This document shows, one piece after another, positions 36,159 to 46,600 of a DNA stretch of 64,000 nt; positions within the stretch are counted from its first letter, which is position 1, and each line of letters opens with the position of its first letter. The translations under genes and the position numbers were made by a program. The notes under the pieces are model-generated. The model saw nothing but the letters and a program-made list of their open reading frames with translations, was not told the origin of the DNA and searched no databases. Origin of the DNA: Planctomycetota bacterium (GTDB lineage: Bacteria > Planctomycetota > UBA1135 > GCA-002748355); NCBI GenBank assembly GCA_020638795.1, contig JACKHW010000002.1, positions 558,001 through 622,000 of the forward strand, written 5' to 3'.

Positions 36159-37432
36159 TCGAGTCTGCTCTCCACGCGGGCACCGCTGCACAACAAATTG
36201 CGCCACTGTGCACTCTTGTCTTCGAGTTCGAGCGCCTCCGAAGCGCGATCCGATCCCGCGACGATGCCGCCTCCCGCGTAGACGATCGCCTCTTCCCGAT
36301 CGAGCAGCGCGCAGCGTAGCGCGACTGCGAGTTCGATCACGTTGCCGTCGATCGTGCCGACGAGGCCCGAGTAGAAACCTCGATCGATGCCTTCGTGTTC
36401 GCGGATGAACTCGAGGGCGGGTCGCCGGGGGTGACCGCAGACGGCGGGCGTCGGATGGAGCCTCGCGATGCACGCTTGCGGCGAGGCAACTCCACGAGCT
36501 TCGAAGCTCGTGACGATGTGCGACAGGCTTCCATGTGCGCGGACGAACGGGTCACCGCGCAAGACGCGCGAAGCGCCGCACTCGTGAAGGACACGATCGA
36601 TGGAGTCGGCGACGAATGCGTGCTCTCGGCAGTTCTTGTCATCCTCGATCAGGTGCGCTGCGTGTTCTGAGCGCATCGTGCCTGCCACGGCTTCGGAGGC
36701 GAACACGTTCGATGTCGAGCGGGCGAGAAGCTCCGGAGTCGTACCGGCGAAACACGAACCTGGCTCCGGACGAAGCACGTACCGGAAGCAACTGCTCGTC
36801 CTTCGAGCGCTCGAGCGGAGCAGTGAACCGAACCGAGTCGTCGGAGCGACTCGAGACGACCACGCCCGGGCGAGTACGACCTTGTCGAGTTCCCCGCGAC
36901 GGATCGTGTCCATCGCGCGGTCGAAGGCGTGCTGCCACGCGGGTTCTCCACCGAGAGTGGACCAAGACGCGTCGCAGCCGGGCTCTCGGGAATAGCCTTG
37001 CTCGGACTCACGAAGTGCACGAAGGACCCGGTTCGCCAAAGCGCCGTTGCCGGGCTCGACGAACATCCGCGTCGTGCCGCCGTCCGATGCGATGAGGATC
37101 GCCGGGCGCAAGAACCACGCTGCGCCGAATGCATGCCACGGATCGTGCGTGGTCGGCGCCGGCGTGTTCTCGGGATCGAAGCGAATCCCGCCGATCCAAC
37201 TGCCACCTGAGGACACCCTCTCGAGGATGGCTTCCAGCGACGCTGCTTCGAATCGCACGACTTCGACAACGCCGATTCCGAGCTGCGAACTCCCGTCGCG
37301 ATTCTCGAAGTAGGCGAACGGGACATCGCCTGGAATCGCATCGATCATACAGAGCACGTCCGTGCCGTGTGGCAGGGTGACTTCGGCATTGCCGCTCGCG
37401 CAAGAGCGGTGGGCATCTCCGGCTGCACCCAT
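36155..37432 (-). CDS. menF: Isochorismate synthase (MenF)
   Basis: The 425-residue chorismate-utilising enzyme has the C-terminal family block: LDKVVLARA, a FAGTTPELLARS strand, the EAVAGTMRSE helix, HGSLSHIVTSFEA, LHPTPAVCGHPR, RGFYSGLVG and YAGGGIVAGSD. It isomerises chorismate to isochorismate, the entry to the Men pathway. It is the first gene of the operon; the promoter region lies between 37433 and the divergent glyQS. Confidence 0.93.
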   Translation of the reverse strand: MGAAGDAHRSCASGNAEVTLPHGTDVLCMIDAIPGDVPFAYFENRDGSSQLGIGVVEVVRFEAASLEAILERVSSGGSWIGGIRFDPENTPAPTTHDPWHAFGAAWFLRPAILIASDGGTTRMFVEPGNGALANRVLRALRESEQGYSREPGCDASWSTLGGEPAWQHAFDRAMDTIRRGELDKVVLARAWSSRVAPTTRFGSLLRSSARRTSSCFRYVLRPEPGSCFAGTTPELLARSTSNVFASEAVAGTMRSEHAAHLIEDDKNCREHAFVADSIDRVLHECGASRVLRGDPFVRAHGSLSHIVTSFEARGVASPQACIARLHPTPAVCGHPRRPALEFIREHEGIDRGFYSGLVGTIDGNVIELAVALRCALLDREEAIVYAGGGIVAGSDRASEALELEDKSAQWRNLLCSGARVESRLE

Positions 37433-37438
37433 GCCGGA

Positions 37439-37468
37439 ACGCTAGCAGACCCTCGTTCTTCGAGGCAA
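37439..37468 (-). promoter_or_regulatory. Candidate promoter of the men operon
   Basis: Read on the - strand: TTGCCT (37468-37463), an 18-nt spacer, and TGCTAGCGT (37447-37439), an extended -10 ending 6 nt before the menF ATG. A very short or absent leader is implied. Confidence 0.4.
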
Positions 37469-37605
37469 CAGGGTCGAACTCACGGACCCAAGCTCTGCGT
37501 CGCCCTGTCGCACGAGTCAAGGTTTCGTACTTGTGCAGCGCGGCCGACGACCGATCCTGTCCCATCGATCCCTTTCGACCCCGTGACCCGATACCGACCA
37601 AGAAG

Positions 37606-38952
37606 ATGAGTCAGCAGCCCGATTTGATGGACCGCATCGTCAGCCTCTGCAAGCGCCGAGGGTTCGTCTTCCAGGCGAGTGAGATCTATGGCGGTCTCAG
37701 TTCGTGCTACGACTACGGGCCGCTCGGGGTCGAGCTCAAGCGCAACGTGAAAGAGCAATGGTGGCGCGCGATGGTCACGTCGCGACGGGACATCGTGGGA
37801 CTGGATTCGGCGATTCTCCAAAGTCCTCGCGTGTGGCAGACCTCGGGACACGTCGAGGGCTTTTCCGATCCGCTCGTCGACTGCAAGAACTGCAAGGCGC
37901 GTTTTCGCGCCGACCATCTAGAAGGCGATGCATGTCCGTCGTGTGGACAGGTCGGTACGATGACCGAGCCGCGTGCCTTCAACCTCATGTTCCGTACGTT
38001 CATGGGGCCGATGGAGGATTCCGCCGCGACGGTGTATCTGCGCCCCGAGACGGCACAGGGCATCTTCACCAACTTCCTCAACGTGATGAACTCGGCGCGT
38101 TTGAAGCCGCCATTCGGCGTCGCGCAGATCGGCAAGAGCTTCCGCAACGAAATCACGCCCGGGAACTTCGTGTTTCGCACGCGCGAGTTCGAGCAAATGG
38201 AGATGGAGTACTTCGTGCCACCCGATGAAGAGGACAAGTGGTACGAGTATTGGATCCAAGAGCGCTTCGATTGGTATCAGCGACTCGGCATTCGCAAGGA
38301 CAAGCTCCGTCTCCGAGTGCACGCTGACGACGAACTCGCGCACTACAGCAGTGGATGTACGGACGTCGAGTATCAGTTCCCGTTCGGGTGGGGAGAGCTC
38401 GAGGGCATCGCCAAACGCGGATCCTTCGACCTCGGCCGTCATAGTGAAGCTTCTGGCGTCGGATTGAGCTTCTTCGACGAACAGACGAAGGAGCGTTGGA
38501 CGCCGCACGTGATCGAGCCCGCAGGCGGTTGTGATCGGACCGCGATGACGTTCCTCGTCGATGCTTACGAGGAGCAAGAGGTCGGCAAGGACGCCAAGGG
38601 CGTGGCGGACGTGCGAACCGTGTTGCACTTCGATCCGCGTATCGCTCCGATCACCGTCGCGGTGTTCCCGCTCGTGAAGAAGGCCGGTATGCCCGAGTTG
38701 GCCGACGAGATCGAAGGTCGTCTGCGCCTTGCAGGGTTCCGCACGTTCTACGACCAGAAGGGTGCGATCGGTCGACGCTACCGTCGTCAAGACGAGGTCG
38801 GAACTCCGTGGTGTGTCACGGTCGATGGCGAGTCCGTCGATGCCGAGCCGGAGCAGGCGACGGTCACGATTCGTGATCGGGACAGCATGGATCAGCAGCG
38901 CGTACGCGTGGCCGAAGTCGTCGATTGGCTTCGCGACAAGATGCCGAACTGA
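37606..38952 (+). CDS. glyQS: Glycyl-tRNA synthetase, homodimeric class II type
   Basis: The 448-residue enzyme starts LMDRIVSLCKRRGFVF, with YDYGPLGVELK, the insertion with a Cys-rich zinc site (CKNC...CPSC, residues 93-113), class II motif 2 (FRNEITPGNFVFRTREFEQMEMEYF region) and motif 3 near GGCDRTAMTF, then the anticodon-binding domain. It charges glycine to tRNA-Gly. The length fits the short bacterial alpha2 form rather than the alpha2-beta2 form. It is divergent from the men operon. Confidence 0.96.
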   Translation: MSQQPDLMDRIVSLCKRRGFVFQASEIYGGLSSCYDYGPLGVELKRNVKEQWWRAMVTSRRDIVGLDSAILQSPRVWQTSGHVEGFSDPLVDCKNCKARFRADHLEGDACPSCGQVGTMTEPRAFNLMFRTFMGPMEDSAATVYLRPETAQGIFTNFLNVMNSARLKPPFGVAQIGKSFRNEITPGNFVFRTREFEQMEMEYFVPPDEEDKWYEYWIQERFDWYQRLGIRKDKLRLRVHADDELAHYSSGCTDVEYQFPFGWGELEGIAKRGSFDLGRHSEASGVGLSFFDEQTKERWTPHVIEPAGGCDRTAMTFLVDAYEEQEVGKDAKGVADVRTVLHFDPRIAPITVAVFPLVKKAGMPELADEIEGRLRLAGFRTFYDQKGAIGRRYRRQDEVGTPWCVTVDGESVDAEPEQATVTIRDRDSMDQQRVRVAEVVDWLRDKMPN

Positions 38953-38985
38953 ACGGCGCTCCACACCACGAGATTCCAAGCACGC

Positions 38986-38994
38986 TGCTACACT
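38986..38994 (+). promoter_or_regulatory. Extended -10 promoter motif of the SGNH hydrolase gene
   Basis: TGCTACACT lies in the context CACGCTGCTACACT and ends 6 nt before the ATG at 39001. It is nearly identical to the elements at 15800 and 52542. Confidence 0.5.
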
Positions 38995-39000
38995 GCTTCG

Positions 39001-39990
39001 ATGATGTGCCCTACCGCGCCGAAACGACGTCAACCCCATCGAAGCTCCTTCGCAGCGTGCCTTCTGGCGTTGTCGCTCGCTGTCTCCGCTCGCGCGCAGA
39101 ATGCGATCGATGTCGTTTCGCCAGCGGGGCCCTACGAGCGAGTCGTCACGATGGGAGCGAGCTTGACGGACGGGTTCGCCAATGGCATGCCGATCGCGAC
39201 GATGCTGGACAAGTCGATCGGGGTGGACCATCGGCCCGTCGAGCGTGTTTCGAGCAACGCGTTCTTCACGATGCCGCTGAAGATCGGCGATCAACAACTG
39301 CGCCGCGCGCTTCATCTCGAACCGACGTGCGTGATCGCGGTCGACTTCTTGTTTTGGTACGTCTACGGCCCGACGGGACGGCATATCGATGACCTGCAGG
39401 CCAACCCACTCGAGGACGAAGAGGCGCGCAAGCGAGAAGTCCGAGCACTCTCGGACGCGACTCCCGAAGATCTGCCTCGCGTCGTACGGCTGTTGACGCT
39501 CGAGCGTGGTTTGCGCGAACTCGACAAGCTTCGTGTTCCGATGGTCATCGGAGACATCCCCGACATGACAGGCGCGTTGCCGATCATGCTTCCAAAGCGC
39601 GCGATCCCATCGATCGATATCCAGAAGGCTGCCAACGAGCGCATCCGCGCTTGGGCAATAGAACGAAAAGACCACGTTCTGTTGTTTCCGCTAGCGAGTC
39701 GAGTCCTCGCGATGAAGCAGGGCAAGATGGAAATCCCTGCCACGAAGTCCGAACCTGCTGTCCCACTCGCGATGGAAGTCGCACTCGGACGCGATCGATT
39801 GCATCCGTCCAAGATCGGTGCACTCGTCTTCATGTCCGAGTTGGTCGATGCGCTTCGTAAGTTCTTGCCAGGCCACGCGAATGCCCTTGATTTCGATCTT
39901 CGTGAGCGGATTGCCGCTCGCGGTCTCGACGACGTATGGAAGTCGAAGGCGGATTCCGGAGCGGGTGGCGACCGCGCGATCGGAAAGTAG
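39001..39990 (+). CDS. Exported SGNH/GDSL-type hydrolase
   Basis: The 329-residue protein has a signal peptide ending at SARAQ (about residue 33). Block I of the SGNH fold is GASLTDG (nucleophile Ser near residue 54) and block V is DRLHPSKIG (catalytic Asp/His near 263-266). These enzymes hydrolyse esters of sugars, lipids or cell-wall polymers. The substrate is unknown. It is 48 nt after glyQS and has its own promoter-like motif. Confidence 0.75.
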   Translation: MMCPTAPKRRQPHRSSFAACLLALSLAVSARAQNAIDVVSPAGPYERVVTMGASLTDGFANGMPIATMLDKSIGVDHRPVERVSSNAFFTMPLKIGDQQLRRALHLEPTCVIAVDFLFWYVYGPTGRHIDDLQANPLEDEEARKREVRALSDATPEDLPRVVRLLTLERGLRELDKLRVPMVIGDIPDMTGALPIMLPKRAIPSIDIQKAANERIRAWAIERKDHVLLFPLASRVLAMKQGKMEIPATKSEPAVPLAMEVALGRDRLHPSKIGALVFMSELVDALRKFLPGHANALDFDLRERIAARGLDDVWKSKADSGAGGDRAIGK

Positions 39991-40044
39991 TCGGGCACCA
40001 TTGCGTTGGCCGATCGCCGTCGTGCCCATCGCAGTTCTCGCGTG

Positions 40045-42183
40045 ATGCGGGAACTGCTCACGTGCTTTGCATTCGCATTACCGCTGACGGCTCAACAACC
40101 GTCTACCGTCATCCCTCGGATCGATTTGAACGAAGGCCAGTTGGAACTCGACGGCGTCGTGCAAGAGGCCGTGTGGGGGCGAGCCGTCGAGCTGCAGGAG
40201 ATGGCCCAGGTGCTGCCGGTAGAACTCGAGCATCCGTCGCGTGCCACGGAAGTTCGGTTGTTCTACGACGCGGATCATCTCTACATCGCGCTTCGTTGCT
40301 TCGATGATCGTCGCTTGGTTCGCGCTCGGCTCGGAATGCGCGACGCCAACCTCGACCCGGACGATCGCGTCGAGTGGTGGGTCGATACGTTCGGTGAATC
40401 GCGCTTTGCGTACTGGTTTCAGATCGGTGCCGGTGGGAGTCGTGGAGACGCGTTGATTTCGGTCGGCGGCGATCGATTCAACAAGAGTTGGGATGGCATC
40501 TGGTACGGTCGCTCGCGCGTGACCGACTTGGGCTGGGAGGCCGAGGTCGCGATTCCGTTCCGGACGATGGCATTTGCGAAGGGAGTCGAGACTTGGCGCT
40601 TCAACGTACGACGACTGCGCAAGGAGAACGACGAGGAGATGCGTTGGGCATCGCCGGCCAACGCTTATTCGTTCTTTTCGCTTGCCCGAGGCGGCTCTTT
40701 GTATGGGATCCGGGACATCCGTCAGGGCTACGGCGTCGACATCGTGCCATACGGAAAAGGGACCTACCGGCGAGATCGCGCGGCTGACAGCAGGAACGGT
40801 CGGTTCGACTTCGGCGGCGATGTGTATGTCCGACTCACGCCCGAGCTTCGTGCAGTCTTGACCTATGACACCGACTTCGCAGAAACCGAAGTCGATGCGC
40901 GACAGGTCAACCTATCGCGCTTCCCGTTGTTCTTTCCCGAGAAGCGTGACTTCTTCCTCGCCGACGCCGGCCGCTTCGAATTCGGGATCCCGTCGGCCGG
41001 TGCGAGTGCGCCCATCCCGTTCTTCTCGCGGCGTATCGGCATCGGAGACAACGGGGATACGATCCCGATCCTGTTCGGTGCCAAGCTTGCTGGAAGCCTC
41101 AACAGTTGGAACATCGGAGCACTCGGGATCGTCACCGATGAACGAGGCGACCTCGAGAGTCGCGATCTCGGGGTCGTGCGTGTGAGCAAGAACGTCGGCG
41201 AGGAGTCTTCCGTCGGGATGATCGCCACGGGAGGGCGACCTACAGGTGATGGGTCGTCATACACCTTCGGTGCCGATGCCAAGTGGGGCAGCAACTCGTT
41301 CTTCGGCCCCGGCAAGAGCTTCTACAACTATGCGTACGTGTTGAGCACGACGAGTTCGACAGGGGGCGACGGTGTCGCCTACGGTGCCGAATCGTCATAC
41401 CGCGACGACGCGTGGCGGCACCGACTTCGCTACCTCGCGACCGGGAAGGACTTCGACCCGGCGCTCGGCTTCGTGCGACGCGTCGGACAGGACGAAGTCT
41501 CACTGGCGTCGAGCTACAACTGGCGGGGCAGTGGCGCCCTCAGGCGCTATTCGATCGCTTTCGATGCCATCTATCGCACGTTCGATGACGGGCTCGTCGA
41601 GAGCTGGTTGCTCGAACTCGACCTGCTCGATATCGAATGGAATAGCGGTGATCGAGTTGCGGTCCAGGTGCGTCGGTTCTTCGATCGGATACCGAGTGCG
41701 TTCGACGTGGGCGATCTCACGATCGTCCCTGGTGACTACGACAGCACGAGGTTGGCGGCGACTCTCGAGAGTTCGGACCGTCGTCCACTCCGCGTGACGC
41801 TCCAAGCCAACCACGGGGATCTCTACGGAGGCACGTTGCGCGAGGTACGAGCCGGTGGCATCGCACGGTTCAACTCACTGATCCAGGTCGAAACAGGGTA
41901 TTCACGATATTCCCTCGAGACACCGCGAGGCTCCTTTCGAACGGACCTGGCACAACTCAGAGTCGATTTGAATTTGACACCGGAGCTTGGTGTGCGCAAT
42001 CTCCTGCAATACGACACGACGAGCCGCAACCTGAGTGGTCAAAGCCGTTTGCGATGGATCGTCGAGCCTGGCAACGAACTCTTCTTGCTCGGGCTGTACG
42101 GCTGGCAGCGAACCGGCGAGGGTTCGATGTTGCCGATGACGCTCGACGCGACCGTCAAAGTGATCTGGACACTTCGATTCTGA
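40045..42183 (+). CDS. Outer-membrane DUF5916 barrel protein with CBM9-like domain
   Basis: The 712-residue protein has a short signal peptide (FAFALPLTAQ). Residues about 20-200 form a carbohydrate-binding module family 9-like domain (LDGVVQEAVWGRA, DADHLYIALRCFD, DRVEWWVDTF). The rest matches DUF5916, with FPLFFPEKRDFFLADAGRFEFG, and looks like a beta-barrel ending in an aromatic residue (WTLRF) as outer-membrane proteins do. Its function is probably surface polymer or metal-complex handling; no experimental role is known to me. The start at 40045 is preferred over TTG 40006. Confidence 0.8.
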   Translation: MRELLTCFAFALPLTAQQPSTVIPRIDLNEGQLELDGVVQEAVWGRAVELQEMAQVLPVELEHPSRATEVRLFYDADHLYIALRCFDDRRLVRARLGMRDANLDPDDRVEWWVDTFGESRFAYWFQIGAGGSRGDALISVGGDRFNKSWDGIWYGRSRVTDLGWEAEVAIPFRTMAFAKGVETWRFNVRRLRKENDEEMRWASPANAYSFFSLARGGSLYGIRDIRQGYGVDIVPYGKGTYRRDRAADSRNGRFDFGGDVYVRLTPELRAVLTYDTDFAETEVDARQVNLSRFPLFFPEKRDFFLADAGRFEFGIPSAGASAPIPFFSRRIGIGDNGDTIPILFGAKLAGSLNSWNIGALGIVTDERGDLESRDLGVVRVSKNVGEESSVGMIATGGRPTGDGSSYTFGADAKWGSNSFFGPGKSFYNYAYVLSTTSSTGGDGVAYGAESSYRDDAWRHRLRYLATGKDFDPALGFVRRVGQDEVSLASSYNWRGSGALRRYSIAFDAIYRTFDDGLVESWLLELDLLDIEWNSGDRVAVQVRRFFDRIPSAFDVGDLTIVPGDYDSTRLAATLESSDRRPLRVTLQANHGDLYGGTLREVRAGGIARFNSLIQVETGYSRYSLETPRGSFRTDLAQLRVDLNLTPELGVRNLLQYDTTSRNLSGQSRLRWIVEPGNELFLLGLYGWQRTGEGSMLPMTLDATVKVIWTLRF

Positions 42184-42342
42184 CGCAGCTTCAGAAACGA
42201 GGTGAAAAACCCGTGTAGCCATCGAGAAGGCCGCACCATATTTCGACAGTTCGTCCTGATTTCAGGATCATCCACTCTCTTGTCCCAGGAATCCTCGTCA
42301 CAACGTGTTGTCACACGGATTCCACTGTCCCCAGGATTCACA

Positions 42343-43353
42343 ATGCGTCCTAGTTTCACCCTCGCGACCTGCCTGCTCGCGATTCCTGCGCTCGCAAGTG
42401 CTGCGTTCGCCCAGAACGAAATCATGTACAAGGGCAACGTCGCCTTTACTTCCCGCGGCAACATCGGCACCGGAACCGGCGAAGTCCTCCAGGGCTTTCA
42501 CTCGGATTACTGGCGTGCCTGTGGCCAAGCCTCCACTGGTGACACTGGTTTGATCACTGCCCTGAGCGGGCAGGCGTTCCAGGACCAAGACCAGACGACT
42601 GCCGAGACGTATCGTTGGGTCATCCGCAGTGGCACCGATGCCAATGGGCCGACGACGGGTACGGCTGGCGAGATCTTCGTCAGTGGTGACCAGACCCTCG
42701 GCCCGGGCACGGGCACGGGAGCGGCCGCGTGGAACGTCACGACGACCCTGACGACGCCGGTGGCGGTGCCGTCGAGCGCCTTCTTCGCCGTCGGCGTGCA
42801 GCTCACGGCGGCGAACTGGACGAGCGATGGCATGAGCGTTTGGGCCGCGAGCCAAGCGACAAACAACTCGACCACGCTCGCGCTCGACATTGCGTGGCAG
42901 ATCGTCGGCGCGGCAACGTCCGCGATCCACCCGTCGCTCAAGCGCACGTGGCGCATGGGCTTCAACCAAGCTCCGGCCTCGCTGCAGCTTGGCAACTTCA
43001 CCGGTACCGGCGCTGCGCTCTACGGCTCTGGCGGTAACTTCCCGAACCGCGGTGTAGACGGCGTCGCCTTCCGCGTGAACGGAACCGGCTTCGATGGCGA
43101 CATCGCGGCGGTCTTCCTCGCGGGCGGATTCGGTGCGAGCGTCGACGTCTTCGGCGGCCGGCTCGCGCTCGACACGACGTCGACGTACCCGATTCCCGTG
43201 GCGGTCGGCGCCGTTGCCTCGGGTGTGTTCGAGAACAAGAACATCACCCTGTGGCCCGCGACCCTCGGCGGTCACTTCACGTTCCAGGCCGTCCTGATCA
43301 ACGGCACGGCCATGACGGCTTCGATGTCGAACGCGGTCAAGGTCACGTTCTGA
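42343..43353 (+). CDS. Secreted protein of unknown function
   Basis: This 336-residue protein has a clear signal peptide (LLAIPALASAAFAQ). The mature part is rich in Gly/Thr/Ala/Asn, low in charge and beta-like, typical of secreted surface proteins in this group. There is no cysteine-based or catalytic motif. ATG 42343 directly precedes the signal sequence. A strong hairpin terminator follows 26 nt after the stop, so it is a single-gene unit and likely well expressed. Confidence 0.65.
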   Translation: MRPSFTLATCLLAIPALASAAFAQNEIMYKGNVAFTSRGNIGTGTGEVLQGFHSDYWRACGQASTGDTGLITALSGQAFQDQDQTTAETYRWVIRSGTDANGPTTGTAGEIFVSGDQTLGPGTGTGAAAWNVTTTLTTPVAVPSSAFFAVGVQLTAANWTSDGMSVWAASQATNNSTTLALDIAWQIVGAATSAIHPSLKRTWRMGFNQAPASLQLGNFTGTGAALYGSGGNFPNRGVDGVAFRVNGTGFDGDIAAVFLAGGFGASVDVFGGRLALDTTSTYPIPVAVGAVASGVFENKNITLWPATLGGHFTFQAVLINGTAMTASMSNAVKVTF

Positions 43354-43379
43354 GCGATACCGTCGCGGAATAGCGATCG

Positions 43380-43417
43380 AAAGGGGGCCGTCGCGGTGAC
43401 GCGACGGCCCCCTTTCT
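43380..43417 (+). terminator. Strong intrinsic terminator
   Basis: A 16-bp perfect stem, AAAGGGGGCCGTCGCG (43380-43395) / its complement (43400-43415), has a GTGA loop and ends in TTTCT. It ends the secreted-protein gene and might also act on the opposite strand because the stem begins with AAA. Confidence 0.85.
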
Positions 43418-43641
43418 CGTACCTTGGCACTCCGAGCATTTTGTCGGACGATCCTGATGCCGACGGGCAGGTTCGACTCCGTGTGTCGTCTTCGCCCGGG
43501 GTCAGGTTTCCAGACTGGCAATGCCACTGCGCATTCGGGCCGGGCGACGCGATACTTCGAGCAGGGAAATCTTCGGTTGTGCGCCGAATCGCCTCGTAGA
43601 CGAATCGGGTCGTCGCTGGATCGTGCTGAGGCGGCGCGCGA

Positions 43642-46600
43642 TCAGCGCGCGTCGAGAGTCAACAAGAGCCCGTTGCTCGTGACGATCGGGAAGATGGTCG
43701 TCAGGTCGATCCACCAGATCTGGAGGGGGAAGCGCACCCCGACCAACGCCGTATCGTTCTGCACCGGCAACGCATAGGAAAACGGGCCGCCGAGTACGAC
43801 CCCGAGCATCGCGAGGCTGTTCGTGTCCAAGTAGCCATCGCATCCGAACGCCGGGGTGATGGACGTCGTCTTCGCACTCAAGAAGACGATGCCGATGCCG
43901 TTCGAGGGTCCCTTCCCGATCAGGTTCATCGTCGTGCCGAGCACGGGCGGCGCGTCGGCATCGAGAGTCGGGTACCCCATGGAACACGGCGTCCCGAACG
44001 GAATCGCGCTCGCACCAGGCAGCTCGAACCACCACAGCTCGTCACCGACATCTTCTCGCGTCGCGGCGAGGCACACGCTGCCGCAATAGAGCACCACGTC
44101 GTGTGGGCTCGACGAACCGCTGCCCGTCTCGAGATCCTCGACCATGGCTGTTCCGGCTGCCGTGCCATCGCTTTCCCACAGCTCGCGACCGGTATCGGTC
44201 GGGCTCGTCGTGAATGCCGAAAACAGGACTCGACCTCCGACCGGGACGAGTCCGGTTGGATTCGAGCTCGCTCGACCTGGTTCGAGGTCCACGACGAGCG
44301 ACGTTCCGGTAGCCGTGCCATCGCTCTGCCACAACTCGCGACCTTCGAGCTTCGTGCGTGCCGTGAAGACGAAGCGATTCTTGAAGGCAACGAAATCACT
44401 CGGCTCCGAACTCTCCACGCCGCTCTCGATGTCGAGCAGCAATGCCGTACCCGCAGCCGTGCCGTCCGTCGTCCACAGTTCGCGGCCGTGTATTCCGTCG
44501 TTCGCGATGAAGCACACTTTGCCGAGCGCCGAGAAGAAGGCGCTCGGCGAGCTGTCCCCGGTTCCCGAACGGATATCGGCAACCATGAAGGTGCCGACGG
44601 CAGTGCCATCCGATGTCCAGAGTTCGCGACCGGCTCCGCTCACACCGCCGATCGTTGCGGAGAACCAAAGCGCGTCGTCGAGCCAAACGAGGCCTACAGG
44701 ATTCGAACTCGCACTGCCTGGATCCAAATCGACGAGCATCGTCGTCCCTGCAGCCGTGCCATCACTCGTCCAGAGTTCGCGACCGTTCGTGCCGTCGTCG
44801 GCGACGAAATACAGGCGGTCCTCGACGAGCACGAGATCGCTCGGCGTGCTGCTACCGGCTCCCGAGACGATGTCGAGTACGAGCCGCGTTCCGACAGCGG
44901 TTCCGTCGCTGACCCACAATTCGCGCCCGTGGACCGCGTCGCTCGCGACGAACCAGACGCGACCATGATCTGCGACGAGTTCGCCCGGATCGGCGGACGG
45001 TAAACCGACGTCGATATCGAGAACGAGGTTCGTGCCAGCGGCGGTACCGTTGCTCTTCCAGAGTTCGCGTCCGTGTACGCCGTCATCCGCGACGAACCAC
45101 AACGTCGTTCGATCCACCGTCAGTTCGTGCGGTTCGCTGCTGGCGGCGAACGGTGCGATGTCGAGGATCAGGCGCGTGCCCGCTGCACTGCCATCCGTCG
45201 ACCAGAGTTCGCGTCCGTTCACGCCGTCGTCGGCCGTGAACCACACGCGATCGAAGCCGCGCGTCATGTCGGTCGGTGAACCCGATCGGGTGACCCCACC
45301 TGGTAACAGGTCGGCCAGTAACGTCGTGCCGGTGACGGTTCCATCGCAGACCCACAGCTCGCGACCCCACTTCTGGGTCGTAGCTGCGAACAGGAAGCCC
45401 GATGGCGTGAGCGTCAAGTCCCGTGGATTGCTGCTCGCGGTGCCGGGATCGACGTCCACGAAGCGCACCGTGCCAGCCGAAGTTCCGTCGGTCTTCCAGA
45501 GTTCGCGCCCATCCCCTGCGGGTCCGATGGCGAGTGCCGAGAAGAAGACGTCGCTGCCGAAGAGTACGAAATCGGCGGGCGACGAGGACTTCACACCGAC
45601 ATCGATATCGCGGAGAAGCGTCGTTCCCGCAGTCGTTCCGTCCGAGATCCACAGCTCTTCGCCGAGTGCATTCGAGGTCGCATCGGTGGCGCGCGCCGAA
45701 AAGAGGAGCGAGCTTCCGTACGCGAAGAAGTTGCGAGGCTGACCACCGAGCACACCGGGCACGAGGTCGGCGATGAGCAGCGTGCCGGCGGCAGTTCCGT
45801 CGCTGCAGAAGAGCTCGCGCCCGTTCGTTCCGTCGTCAGCCGAGAACCACAATTTGTTCTGTACGACGATCGCATGCGCGAGATTCGGGAGCGAACCAGC
45901 CGTTCCCGGTCGAATATCGGCGACTTCGACGGTGCCGGCCGTGGTCCCATCGGTCTTCCACAACTCGATTCCACTGCTGCCTTCCGCGACGAACACCAGA
46001 TCCGCGCCGAAGGGGACGAGCGTGTCCGGGTAGGAGCCCGCACTGCCTGTCGCGATGTCCTTGACGAGGGTCGTGCCGGCGGCCGTGCCGTCGGTCTTCC
46101 ACAGTTCGAAGCCCGTCGTGCCGTCGTCGGCGCGGAAATACAGCGAGGTTTGCGAGCCGTCCGCTTGGAGCACGGTCGGATACGACCCCGTCTTGCCGGC
46201 ACGAATGTCGCGCACGCGCTTCGTACCGATCGCCGTACCGTCGCTCTGCCAGAGTTCGTAGTCGTCGATGTCGTCGCGCGCGGAGAAGTAGATCTGAGAA
46301 CCGAGCGTCTCGATCCACGTCGGGAACGCGCCGAGCCCACCCGCGAGAATGTCGGTGACCATCGTCGTGCCGACAGCCGTGCCGTCGCTCTTCCAGAGTT
46401 CGGCGCCGTGGGTTCCGTCGTCCGCCCGAAAGAAGATTGTCGTGCCCAGCACGGTGAGCTCGGCGATGTTCGAAGAGAGCGGTCCCGGACGTATGTCCTT
46501 CACGAGTTCCGCGGTGCGGGCAGTTCCTTGACTGCGCCAGAGCTCGGCTCCTTCGTCGGGTGTTCGCGCCACGAAGTAGAACCACGGACCGACTTGCAGG

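Noticed and set aside
37918..39675. Long open frame on the - strand opposite glyQS and the SGNH gene
   Set aside because: It spans two unrelated real genes and their gap, and has no domain or signal.
43418..43641. Gap after the strong terminator searched for small genes or RNAs
   Set aside because: No ribosome-binding site with a plausible frame and no conserved RNA pattern could be supported.
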